Source: Chitinophagales bacterium | Lineage (GTDB): Bacteria > Bacteroidota > Bacteroidia > Chitinophagales > Saprospiraceae | Direction: 5' to 3' | DNA length: 64,000 nt | NCBI GenBank assembly: GCA_017303875.1 | Contig: JAFLBP010000022.1 | Span: 54,334 to 118,333, forward strand | In this document: positions 1 through 8,276 of the stretch, one piece after another | How the letters are laid out: every line of letters starts with the position of its first letter | Numbering within the stretch: the stretch's first letter is position 1 | Translations under genes and position numbers: made by a program | The notes under the pieces: generated by a model | The model's database searches: none | What the model was told of the DNA's origin: nothing | The model's input: the letters and a program-made list of their open reading frames with translations, nothing else

Positions 1-54
1 GGAAGACTGTAGCAATGCGTCAAGTTGATAACGAGTTTCGGTGAGTTTAGGCAT
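1..54 (-). CDS. 5' end of an unidentified gene leaving the window
   Basis: An ATG at 54-52 on the minus strand opens an uninterrupted frame to the window edge (18 codons, beginning MPKLTETRYQ). It is divergent from the helicase gene at 111, which leaves a 56-bp shared upstream region. Too little is visible to name a family, and no promoter box is recognisable, so it could be a chance frame. Confidence 0.3.
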   Translation of the reverse strand, partial: MPKLTETRYQLDALLQSS

Positions 55-110
55 GATTTTTGAACTAACTGGTAAATAATGGCAAACATAACTTCATTCA
101 CTACAAAATA

Positions 111-2039
111 ATGACAACGATAATAGATAACGTCATATTAGACGAAACAAATTTAGAGTTTAACTATGCGTCAGACTTTGTTAAACATACGGATAAACTT
201 GTTTATTTAACAGGTAAAGCTGGAACAGGTAAAACTACCTTCTTAAAATATCTTCGCGAAATTACAACAAAAAATACCATTATTCTAGCACCGACAGGCG
301 TTGCTGCAATTAACGCAGGTGGACAAACAATTCATTCGTTCTTTCAAATAAAACCAAGTGTATACGTTCCCAACGACAAAAGATTAAGAACAAGAGCTGA
401 CATTAGCGAATCAGACAAAAGCACCATCTATGACCACTTCAAATACTTCAAGGAACGGCTTGAAATAATAAGAGGTATGGAGCTTTTGGTTATTGATGAA
501 ATTTCAATGGTTCGTTGCGACTTGCTTGACGTAGTTGACAGACTCCTTAGAGTATTCAGACGTAGAGAAAGTGAACCTTTTGGTGGAGTTCAAGTAATAT
601 TAATAGGTGATACATTTCAGCTGCCTCCAATTGCAGATTTTGAGCAGTGGAGCTTATTGCAACCATATTATAAAAGTCCGTTCTTCTTTAGTTCAAAGGT
701 GATTGAACAAAACAAACCTGTCTATATTGAGCTGAAAAAGATTTACCGACAAAATGAGCAAGAATTTATTGAATTATTAAATAGAGTCCGGATAAATCAA
801 GTTTCTGAAAATGACCTAAAATTACTCAACTCAAAATACAATCCAACTTTTTCTCCAAGCAGCAATTTAAACTACATAACACTTGCAACACACAATCATT
901 TAGTCGACAGCATAAATCTTACCAAGCTTGCTGAACTACAAACAGATCAAAAACTTTTTGAAGCTACTGTTAGTGGTATATTTCCAGAGACCATAATGCC
1001 AACTGATAGAATTTTGCGACTCAAAGAGAATTCGCAAATTATGTTTATAAAAAATGATAAAACAAAAAGATATTATAATGGCAAGATTGCTAAAATAAGT
1101 AAAATAATAGGTGATAAAATTATTACTGAACTGTCAGATGGCATTGAAATAACTATAGAAAAACAAGAATGGCAGAATATAAAATACACTTGGAATGATA
1201 AGGAGAAAAAAATTGAAGAACAGATAATTGGTACATTCACTCAATTTCCAATAAAACTTGCTTGGGCTATTACGGTTCACAAAAGTCAAGGTTTAACCTT
1301 TGAAAAAATTATTGCAGACTTAGGAGCAGCATTTACATCAGGTCAAGTTTACGTTGCATTAAGCAGATGCACATCTTTTAGCGGATTAATTCTCAAAACT
1401 AAAATTGGGATTAATGCTATCAAAACTGATCCACAGGTTTTACTGTTTGCACAAAATGAAACACCAAGCACCTTAATAGTTGAAGAATTAAATTCAGGCA
1501 AAGCGGACTTTTATTATAAAAAAGTTCGTGAAGAAATCAAATCGACAAACTTCAGCGAAGCATATGAAAATTTTATAATGGCTATAAAATTTAGGAATGA
1601 CCTTGAAACAGATTTACTTAGGAAATACTTTATAATAACAGCTAAAAGGCTTGGAGCATTTAAACAAAAATATACTACCATTTTTACCGACCGAATTAAA
1701 AAACTTCAAAAAATTGAAGAGCTACAAGTTTTCATCAATGAATTAGAGAACGAAAAATCAAGTCAACAAATTAAACTAAACAATCAACATAAATTAATTA
1801 AAGACTTAATGGATAAAAACAAAGAAATTATAGGACAAAATAAAAACTTAAGATCAGAAAATTTAACGTTTAGAGTAGAAAAATTAAATCTAGAGAAGTT
1901 AGTTAGGCAATACCAAAAAACAATTCAAGAAAATAAGGTAACAATTTCAAAATTACAAATAAACATAAAGAACAACGAAGAAGAAATTGAACGACTAAAA
2001 GGAATAAAATGGTATCAGAAATTGTTTGGACACAAGTAA
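111..2039 (+). CDS. Pif1/RecD-like superfamily 1B DNA helicase with C-terminal coiled coil
   Basis: A 642-residue ATP-dependent DNA helicase of the Pif1-like type. Seen in the sequence: Walker A GKAGTGKT at residues 35-42, an APTGVAA motif Ia near 60, Walker B with D129-E130 in IDEISM, motif III GDTFQLPP near 166-173, a KKIYRQ motif near 210, the UvrD_C_2-type motif VHKSQG near 388, and motif VI with YVALSRC near 412. The last ~100 residues (about 535-630) are Lys/Glu/Asn-rich with heptad-like spacing and read as a coiled coil, which could mediate oligomerisation or partner binding (inference). It is followed after 11 bp by a YqaJ-type nuclease gene, so the two are probably co-transcribed. 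Base composition is much more AT-rich than the window beyond 6 kb. A housekeeping RecD role is unlikely because no RecB or RecC is near. Confidence 0.9.
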   Translation: MTTIIDNVILDETNLEFNYASDFVKHTDKLVYLTGKAGTGKTTFLKYLREITTKNTIILAPTGVAAINAGGQTIHSFFQIKPSVYVPNDKRLRTRADISESDKSTIYDHFKYFKERLEIIRGMELLVIDEISMVRCDLLDVVDRLLRVFRRRESEPFGGVQVILIGDTFQLPPIADFEQWSLLQPYYKSPFFFSSKVIEQNKPVYIELKKIYRQNEQEFIELLNRVRINQVSENDLKLLNSKYNPTFSPSSNLNYITLATHNHLVDSINLTKLAELQTDQKLFEATVSGIFPETIMPTDRILRLKENSQIMFIKNDKTKRYYNGKIAKISKIIGDKIITELSDGIEITIEKQEWQNIKYTWNDKEKKIEEQIIGTFTQFPIKLAWAITVHKSQGLTFEKIIADLGAAFTSGQVYVALSRCTSFSGLILKTKIGINAIKTDPQVLLFAQNETPSTLIVEELNSGKADFYYKKVREEIKSTNFSEAYENFIMAIKFRNDLETDLLRKYFIITAKRLGAFKQKYTTIFTDRIKKLQKIEELQVFINELENEKSSQQIKLNNQHKLIKDLMDKNKEIIGQNKNLRSENLTFRVEKLNLEKLVRQYQKTIQENKVTISKLQINIKNNEEEIERLKGIKWYQKLFGHK

Positions 2040-2050
2040 AAAGATAAACT

Positions 2051-2746
2051 ATGATTGCACATAGAACAAGTGAATGGTTCAAGGCACGAATTGGAAAATT
2101 TACTGCATCGAACTTTCCTGATTTAATGTCGAAACCAGCAGATAAAAGTGCACTAATCTCAAAATCTGCACTTAACTGTATAGAAACAGCTGCAGCTCAA
2201 CTATTCTACAATCAGTATCACGAACGAGCTGATAGTGAACCAACACGATGGGGATTACGATACGAAAGTATGGCTATCCAAGTTTTTTCTGAGCGAACAA
2301 ATTTTCAAACAAAAGAATTAGGGTTTGTCATACATCCTTTAATTAGTTCTGTAGGAGCCACACCTGATACTCAAGTAATAGACTTTGAATGCTTAGATAA
2401 ATTAATCTTAGCGCAAATAAAATGCCCTTACAGCTCAGAATATCACAAGGATTATTTGAATAAAATTTATGATACAACATCCCTTAAGAAGAAGAAATCT
2501 GCTTTCTTTTGGCAAATGCAAGGAGAAATGTGGATAACTAATGCTGATTATAGTTATTTTGTATCTTTCGACCCAAGGCTTTTAGGCCGAAATGAGTGTC
2601 TTCATTTTGTAAAAATTCTTAGAGATGAAAGTGCCATTAATGAAATAGAAATTGTTATCAAAAAATCAATTGAACTACGGGATATAATTCTTGATGATTT
2701 TAAAAAAGGAATAAGATATCCTAAATCATTATCTGATTATTACTGA
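2051..2746 (+). CDS. YqaJ/lambda-exonuclease-like nuclease
   Basis: A 231-residue protein of the YqaJ viral recombinase family (PD-(D/E)XK fold, 5'-3' exonuclease of phage-type recombination). It starts with the family hallmark RTSEWFKARIGKFTAS (residues 5-20), then RWGLRYES near 66-73, the catalytic aspartate in GATPD (D106), and the QIKCP strand (Q122, K124). In lambda exonuclease the equivalent segment is ELKCP, so the usual catalytic glutamate is a glutamine here. QxK occurs in the Mrr branch of the superfamily, so activity is not excluded. Another conserved segment, FFWQMQGEMW, lies near 155. It sits 11 bp after the helicase gene, which suggests a helicase-exonuclease pair for end resection or attack on foreign DNA (inference). 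No RecT/Bet annealase is next to it. Confidence 0.88.
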   Translation: MIAHRTSEWFKARIGKFTASNFPDLMSKPADKSALISKSALNCIETAAAQLFYNQYHERADSEPTRWGLRYESMAIQVFSERTNFQTKELGFVIHPLISSVGATPDTQVIDFECLDKLILAQIKCPYSSEYHKDYLNKIYDTTSLKKKKSAFFWQMQGEMWITNADYSYFVSFDPRLLGRNECLHFVKILRDESAINEIEIVIKKSIELRDIILDDFKKGIRYPKSLSDYY

Positions 2747-2915
2747 TAAAAATACTTACTAACACACGGAGATCACACTACTCACCCAACAAATTTCAGC
2801 CTGATAGTTTCGACAGATAGTACCTTTATCTTAAAATATATGCCTTTATAGTGAAACTGTACTGACATAGATTGTTTCAAAATTCAAGTATTTGATTTTA
2901 AACTTCATCATATAA

Positions 2916-5651
2916 CTATTTTTTGATTACTCTCTCCTCAATCTGGCTACTATATTGAATAGTTATATAAACAAACAGGACTAAGGTACTTGTAAAGCTA
3001 GAAATTACTTGTTGCTTAGGCCATTTTTTAGCTTCATGGGCCAAAGAATTTCGTGTATTATAAGCAATGTATAGATGACGTGCAAAATTATTATCAGGAA
3101 CGTCGTCGATACTTTTTTTGTATCTATTATCACTGGGGTCAATTTTTGGCAACAATCCTAATATTGTCCCCAAGCCTTGCTTTTTTGATTGCACAATTTT
3201 ATACTTCTCATAATCAACTAAGAATAGTACTTTCTTCGCAAAAGGATCTAAACTCAATGAAACTTGCTTTAATTGAAGAAATAAATCAGTCTGATCATTT
3301 TGACCTTGATAATATTTTATTATCGTTCTAAATAACATCTCATGTAAGCCATCCAATGAAGCCTCACCAGTTCTTAACTTAACAACCTCTACAAAAAAAA
3401 CAATTGCCTCTCGTAGAGTGATATCAAAATGAGGTTGGCGTAAATCAGTGAAGAATTCAGTGAGTTCATGTGTTAGCTCATCTATAATTATATCAACATC
3501 CAAAATGGAATTCTTGCGGCTTTCGGTGTTACCCTCAACAAGTTTAATAAGAACGGTATTATTTAAATTAATTTTTTCAAATAAGTCATAACTCAAATTT
3601 AACACTTTATAAACATATGCTCGATTAAATTTTTTATCTAAATATATTAATTTTTTAACTAAATCACTCAAACACATACTTTTAGAAGTAGTAGAATTTA
3701 AGATTTCTATAGCCTTAGATCGAACTTTATCACTAGCTAAAGTTTTTACCTTGTTTTCTTTTTTTATTGATATCATTTTATGACCAGATGTATCAATAAA
3801 GCAATCAAATCGATCCTTTCTCCCAAGTACAGAAAATGCAGATTCGTTAGAAAAATTATACTTTTCGATTAATATTTTTTTAAGATCTTTTTTTTTCATT
3901 TGACCATTTGGAGACTTTTTCAGCTCATTTACTGCTAACATATATTGTGGAATACTCTTTTCTTTTTTTGAATATAAAAGAGATTTGTACTTCAACTTCC
4001 ATTCTGGAAGTATGTATCGATTATCCTCTATTCTCAAAAAGTATTTATTTGTTATGGTTCGTATCGAGTCCTCGTTAAGCCCCCCTCTCTCTTTCTTAAC
4101 ATAAGTAATGATTTCTTTATGGGTCAATGGTGTGTTTGAACTTAAAAAAGCGTTTTTTATTATTTCTTCAATTGTACTTGAGTTACCTGACCATTCAGTT
4201 AATGAATAATTGCCAGTTTTACCTAGACGTGTGACATATTTGCATTCAGACAACTGTCGCACGACAACATCTCTTGTCACTCTTTTCTTTATATTCGCGT
4301 GAAAAAGCCTATGGTTTATTTCAGCAACGATTTCACTTATATTCAAAATTTTATTTTTTTCACTCAATATTCTAATAACCATATCAGAGTATGAGCTGAG
4401 TTTATCAAATCTTAGGCGAAACGAAGAGGAGCCGTCTCCTTTCTTAATCTTTTCTACCTCTGAAAGCACATCAATACACTTCAATATTAAATCACCTGGA
4501 AGTTTTCCCGACATCTTTGTTACTTCTACTCGTAATTTAAAATCATCAATTGGCTGAAAGCTAATAGATAAAACATTATATATTGTTTTAAAAGTTAATA
4601 AAACTATATCCTTAGAATACAAAAAATCATATAAGTATATTTCATCAGAAAAAGCAATATTTAAATACTCTAACTTAAAGATATCAATAAAAAGTTCAAC
4701 ATAGGCTATTTCTCTGCTCCCTTCCAAATAGCGTTCACTAATGCCTGCATATTCTTCCAAAAAAAATCTTGGAATTATTTTTTGATTTGAAAATATAGAA
4801 GATAATCTATGCGCATTAGCAATTAAATCTACATTACATCTAATATTAAATTCATTATTTAAGCCTTGCAGCATCTTCCTCAGAAAAATAATTTCGTTAT
4901 GTACTATTTGCCTCACTCGCTCGCGTGAAATTTCATAATAGGTTCCAATTTCATCGAATGTATATCGATCACTCTCTATGCCATAATATTTCTTCAAGCA
5001 ATCAGAATTCCGATCACCTTTATTTTTCCGAAGTAAAATTAATTCATCAACAAATGTAATAAAATTATGAAAAAACATTTTAGAACCATCAAAAGTAGAA
5101 GGTATTACTTTTTTATGAGCGCAACTAATATATTTATTAGAATTAGATTTAAGATCAAAAATAAAATCTCTAAGAAGATTAATACAATTTGCACCAACTC
5201 CAGGGAGAGCAGCAAAGTCTTGAATTTGTAATTTTGTAAGTGCTCTTAGATGCTCTATATTGTTTTTTTGAAATTTAATATACAATCTTTTATTAAGCAA
5301 CTCTTCAATATCACTAATTTTAATTACTAACAATTCATCAGGCAAATTATCATCAAGAATATAATCAAATGAAAGTGAGTTGGTTTCTACAGACAATTCA
5401 TTAATCTTATTGAGTAGTTTTTTCAATTCAAATATCGCTTTTGCACCTACACTTTTTTGTTTTGCAAAATCTTGAATATTTATCATTAGCAAATCATCAA
5501 TAGTGTTGATATTGAATTTACATAACTTATCATATAAGTTATTGGGAATTTCATTTCGTATCTGATCAATTTTAATATTCCTTTTATCCATGAATTTCAT
5601 TTTTTGAAGCGAGTTAGAGTTTATTTTATATGCTCCTAACAAATCAAACAC
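2916..5651 (-). CDS. Multi-domain protein: alpha-CTD-like HhH, sigma-region-4-like HTH, winged HTHs, C-terminal HEPN-like RNase motif
   Basis: A 911-residue protein I cannot assign to a named family. Visible modules, with residues counted from the GTG at 5651: two helix-hairpin-helix segments like the RNA polymerase alpha C-terminal domain (about 35-85 and 115-165; the second has LPGVGANCINLL); a sigma-70 region-4-like HTH at 230-262 (FDEIG...ISRERVRQIV); a winged-HTH stretch near 420-487; a HARE-HTH-like segment at 493-552 (PLTHKEI then YILPEWK); two further wHTH-like segments near 565-640 and 650-710; and a helical C-terminal region (about 725-911) carrying RNSLAH at 867-872, the Rx4H motif of HEPN ribonucleases. 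Reading: a DNA- or polymerase-binding sensor with an RNase effector, plausibly anti-phage (inference). ATG codons at 5600 and 5591 are alternative starts. It converges on the helicase/nuclease operon and is strongly AT-rich. Confidence 0.75.
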   Translation of the reverse strand: MFDLLGAYKINSNSLQKMKFMDKRNIKIDQIRNEIPNNLYDKLCKFNINTIDDLLMINIQDFAKQKSVGAKAIFELKKLLNKINELSVETNSLSFDYILDDNLPDELLVIKISDIEELLNKRLYIKFQKNNIEHLRALTKLQIQDFAALPGVGANCINLLRDFIFDLKSNSNKYISCAHKKVIPSTFDGSKMFFHNFITFVDELILLRKNKGDRNSDCLKKYYGIESDRYTFDEIGTYYEISRERVRQIVHNEIIFLRKMLQGLNNEFNIRCNVDLIANAHRLSSIFSNQKIIPRFFLEEYAGISERYLEGSREIAYVELFIDIFKLEYLNIAFSDEIYLYDFLYSKDIVLLTFKTIYNVLSISFQPIDDFKLRVEVTKMSGKLPGDLILKCIDVLSEVEKIKKGDGSSSFRLRFDKLSSYSDMVIRILSEKNKILNISEIVAEINHRLFHANIKKRVTRDVVVRQLSECKYVTRLGKTGNYSLTEWSGNSSTIEEIIKNAFLSSNTPLTHKEIITYVKKERGGLNEDSIRTITNKYFLRIEDNRYILPEWKLKYKSLLYSKKEKSIPQYMLAVNELKKSPNGQMKKKDLKKILIEKYNFSNESAFSVLGRKDRFDCFIDTSGHKMISIKKENKVKTLASDKVRSKAIEILNSTTSKSMCLSDLVKKLIYLDKKFNRAYVYKVLNLSYDLFEKINLNNTVLIKLVEGNTESRKNSILDVDIIIDELTHELTEFFTDLRQPHFDITLREAIVFFVEVVKLRTGEASLDGLHEMLFRTIIKYYQGQNDQTDLFLQLKQVSLSLDPFAKKVLFLVDYEKYKIVQSKKQGLGTILGLLPKIDPSDNRYKKSIDDVPDNNFARHLYIAYNTRNSLAHEAKKWPKQQVISSFTSTLVLFVYITIQYSSQIEERVIKK

Positions 5652-6105
5652 AAATTTTATTATTATCCATAACTTATCGAAAGTTACATGATCAGCATAG
5701 ACAATTTTTGTATTCGAATTTGCAGAAAAGCATAAAATTCATTTTACTACATAAATATTTTCTGTTTTACGACTTGGTCAAATCGCTTTTTTCAAAATAA
5801 CGATTAAAAAATTCGATAATGAAAACTAACCTTGTCCAAACTAAAAACATTCATGTACCAATGTCAATTTTAGCCGCAAATTTATTTTTTTATTTTATAA
5901 AAACAAACTTACCGCTAAAATTACTACATATTGCCTTACCCCCACATGTCCAGCATCTTCCTCCTCCCCAAAAACCACCCCGCTCGCAAGCATCTCCGAC
6001 GTGATGCGCGTTGTTTGCAAGCTGGCGAGAGATCCCACCCCATCTCAGCCATCCGCCGGGTTTCTAACCCGACGAGGTAATGAAGCGCTGAAACGTGTCG
6101 CCTTG
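5652..6105. other. Intergenic region containing the edge of the AT-rich block
   Basis: No convincing gene. From 5652 to about 5935 the DNA stays as AT-rich as the genes to its left. From about 5940 (CCCCCACATG onward) it becomes GC-rich and stays so. The switch probably marks one end of an acquired segment. I found no tRNA, integrase or direct repeat at the switch. Confidence 0.5.
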
Positions 6106-6235
6106 GATCAATTTCCCGCAGATTTTCGCAGATTTGCGCGCAGATCGCGCAGATTATTCAGGTTATCTGCGAAGCCAGGCGTAAAAGATCTGCGTAATCT
6201 GCGCGACCATCTGCGCAATCTGCGGGAAATTGATC
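6106..6235. repeat. CGCAGAT palindromic intergenic repeat, copy 1
   Basis: A 130-bp element bounded by a perfect 16-bp terminal inverted repeat: GATCAATTTCCCGCAG at 6106-6121 and its complement at 6220-6235. The left arm is built from repeated CGCAGAT units and the right arm from ATCTGCG units around a central spacer, so either strand could fold into a long hairpin. It lies just upstream of the gene at 6316. Short ORFs through it on both strands are artefacts of the repeat. Confidence 0.9.
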
Positions 6236-6315
6236 TTCGGAGTTTATGATCCGGATAAACTTCATATCCCAGCCCTTCAGCAGACACACCTTTTTGGGGC
6301 AAAACAACAAACACC

Positions 6316-6990
6316 ATGACAAAAAACATCCAAAACATCGCTCCTTTATTGGCTTGTCATTTCATGGATATTGAAAGTGACGCAAAGGCTTTTGAAGCGC
6401 ATCATAAAATGCTTGCGGCCCATGCCAACCGCCTCGGACTTTACCACAAGTACACAGGACGGCTGCACGACAGCCGGGTAATTCGGACAAACAGCTCAGA
6501 AGACAAATTTTCCATTACGCTCAATGACATTACAACCCACGTCTTTTCAGATGTAATGGTTGCGCGTAAAAAATTAAGTATCGCGCATGATCAACTCGTT
6601 TTTCCTGTTCAAATTGACTTTGAAACCACGAACCTGACATTCAATACCGTGGACGAGGACGGCAACATCCAAAGCATTGAGCCGACAACTATCAGCGAAT
6701 ACCTTTATGAGCAAATTATTTCCATTGACGAGGATATCATAGAAATCGGACTGGTGGTTTGGAAAGCCGGACTTGAGGATACGCCGGGAACAGCAATCCT
6801 GATTTTAATGCACGCAAAAAATATACGCCTGACAGCCCTTCAGGACGATGCCTGGTTCGCAATATTCGGCAACACCTACGACGATTATTACAAGTATTTT
6901 AAAGCGCAGCTTGACACCGGACGCTATTTATCTGATCAATCGAAATGCCATGAAATGTATGACGAATATGAAGCACAACTCAAGGGCTGA
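6316..6990 (+). CDS. Hypothetical protein, 224 aa
   Basis: I do not recognise this protein. It begins MTKNIQNIAP, has no signal peptide or membrane segment, and is acidic (many Asp/Glu, including FNTVDEDGN near 115 and SIDEDIIEIG near 137). A long Tyr-rich tail contains DDYYKYF near 197. It reads as a soluble cytoplasmic protein. Composition is intermediate between the AT-rich block to the left and the GC-rich region to the right. The ATG follows CAAACACC with no Shine-Dalgarno sequence. The 177 bp up to the next gene hold no recognisable gene. Confidence 0.7.
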   Translation: MTKNIQNIAPLLACHFMDIESDAKAFEAHHKMLAAHANRLGLYHKYTGRLHDSRVIRTNSSEDKFSITLNDITTHVFSDVMVARKKLSIAHDQLVFPVQIDFETTNLTFNTVDEDGNIQSIEPTTISEYLYEQIISIDEDIIEIGLVVWKAGLEDTPGTAILILMHAKNIRLTALQDDAWFAIFGNTYDDYYKYFKAQLDTGRYLSDQSKCHEMYDEYEAQLKG

Positions 6991-7167
6991 TGGAGTCAAG
7001 TGCGTGCGAAGCGGTTTTCGTACAGCAGCGCGGTCGTGCAGACAGCATCCGGGCCGACATTATTGGAAATAACAGTACCTTGTCCGCAAATCAAATCTGG
7101 AAAACCCAATCAGGCATTCATCCCCCCCTCGAAGCCCTTCAACAAGCACTTTTTAAAACATGATCAG

Positions 7168-7524
7168 ATGGCAACAACAGTTTGGGTATTAAAAGCACTC
7201 CTCGCATTGATTTTCATTTTCGTGGGTATTAATAAACTGACGCTCCCCAAAACAAAGCTGCTCGACAAAGGAATGAAGGGATTAATAAACCTTGACGAAA
7301 AACAGATAAAATTCGCCGGTTTATTGGAAATATCAGGCGCAATTGGTTTGGTATTGCCAACGCTGACAAACATTTACCCCGTATTATCTGGCATTGCTGC
7401 TATATGTTTAGGCCTGACAATGCTTGTTGCACTGTATATAAACCTCAAGCTCAGGCTTTCAATTATTCCAAATATTGTAATTTTAGTTATTTGCATCCTT
7501 ATTGCTTATTGGGAATTGAAATGA
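7168..7524 (+). CDS. DoxX-like small integral membrane protein
   Basis: A 118-residue protein starting MATTVWVLKALL. Four hydrophobic segments are visible (about 4-22, 46-64, 70-90 and 95-115). The first ends in FVGINKL, and a short soluble loop contains LPKTKLLDKGM, the pattern of the DoxX/DUF417-like four-helix membrane family. The biochemical role of this branch is not established. The reading frame is open further upstream to 7000, but the ATG at 7168 places the first membrane helix right at the N-terminus. No obvious partner is adjacent. Confidence 0.65.
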   Translation: MATTVWVLKALLALIFIFVGINKLTLPKTKLLDKGMKGLINLDEKQIKFAGLLEISGAIGLVLPTLTNIYPVLSGIAAICLGLTMLVALYINLKLRLSIIPNIVILVICILIAYWELK

Positions 7525-7677
7525 ATGGTGGCTTGAAATCATCGACACGCCGTTTTTTGGCAGGGTCAACCGCCTGCGGCTTTTTTCACATATTTTGTAC
7601 CACAACGCGCACCATACCGGGCAAATATCGCTGACGCTTGCCAAGGGGGCTTAGGTGCACCACAATACAACAATTAA

Positions 7678-8259
7678 ATGCCGGAAAAGGAAGTAGAAAT
7701 CTTTTACCCCCCAACCCAAACCGCCTGGCGGGAGTGGTTAGCAGAAAATCATTTGTCCAAACAATCGGTTTGGGTTATTTTTCACAGCAAATCATCCGGC
7801 AGGCCCACCCTCAGCTGGAGCGATGCCGTAGACGAAGCCCTCTGCTTTGGCTGGATCGACAGCAAGAAAGTTTCAATAGATAAAGAAACCTCACAGCAGT
7901 TTTTTTGTAAAAGAAAACCCAACAGCACCTGGTCAAAAATCAATAAAGACAAGGTTGAACGCCTCATAGCGCAAGGTTTAATGGCCCCGGCAGGACTTTT
8001 ATGTATAGAAATTGCCAAGCAAAACGGCTCCTGGACAATATTGGATGCAGTAGAGCAATTAATCATTCCTGATGATCTGGAATCCGAATTTGCAAACAAA
8101 CCCATTGCAAAGGATTTTTATCTGGGTTTAAGTAAATCTATGAAAAAATCTATTTTGCAATGGCTGGTCATGGCCAAAACCACCGAGACCCGGCAAAAGC
8201 GCATCACAGAAATCCTTGAAAGTGCGGAACAGCAGCTGAAACCGAAACATTTGCGGTAA
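7678..8259 (+). CDS. YdeI/OmpD-associated family protein
   Basis: A 193-residue soluble protein with family hallmarks: an N-terminal EIFYPPTQTAWREWL segment, then VWVIFHSKSSGRPTLSW, the signature ALCFGWIDSKK (about residues 54-64), FCKRKPNSTWSKIN near 79-92, and a C-terminal helical segment WLVMAKTTETRQKRI typical of DUF1801/OmdA-type proteins. Members have been linked to bacteriocin or peptide protection in some bacteria, but the biochemical function is unsettled. The length is typical. It ends 17 bp before the broken propeller gene and is probably transcribed independently. Confidence 0.85.
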   Translation: MPEKEVEIFYPPTQTAWREWLAENHLSKQSVWVIFHSKSSGRPTLSWSDAVDEALCFGWIDSKKVSIDKETSQQFFCKRKPNSTWSKINKDKVERLIAQGLMAPAGLLCIEIAKQNGSWTILDAVEQLIIPDDLESEFANKPIAKDFYLGLSKSMKKSILQWLVMAKTTETRQKRITEILESAEQQLKPKHLR

Positions 8260-8276
8260 TACCGCACGCATACAAC

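Noticed and set aside
3053..3331. 92-codon plus-strand frame inside the 911-aa gene
   Set aside because: Antisense to the HEPN-like region, with no domain signs and AT-rich chance composition.
5819..6004. 61-codon plus-strand frame at the composition edge
   Set aside because: Low-complexity Pro/His end, no homology pattern, and it spans the AT/GC transition. Probably chance.
6106..6235. CRISPR-like appearance of repeated CGCAGAT units
   Set aside because: Units are 8-10 bp with no unique spacers of 25-40 bp, are arranged as inverted arms, and no cas genes are present.
6001..6338. Overlapping short frames on both strands with Arg/Leu-rich translations
   Set aside because: They consist of translated CGCAGAT palindrome; the regular LRDLRxNLR pattern is the repeat unit, not a protein.
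7521..7634. 38-codon frame overlapping the DoxX-like stop by ATGA
   Set aside because: The overlap looks attractive, but the translation (Thr/Cys/Arg-rich, no secondary-structure pattern) does not look like a protein.
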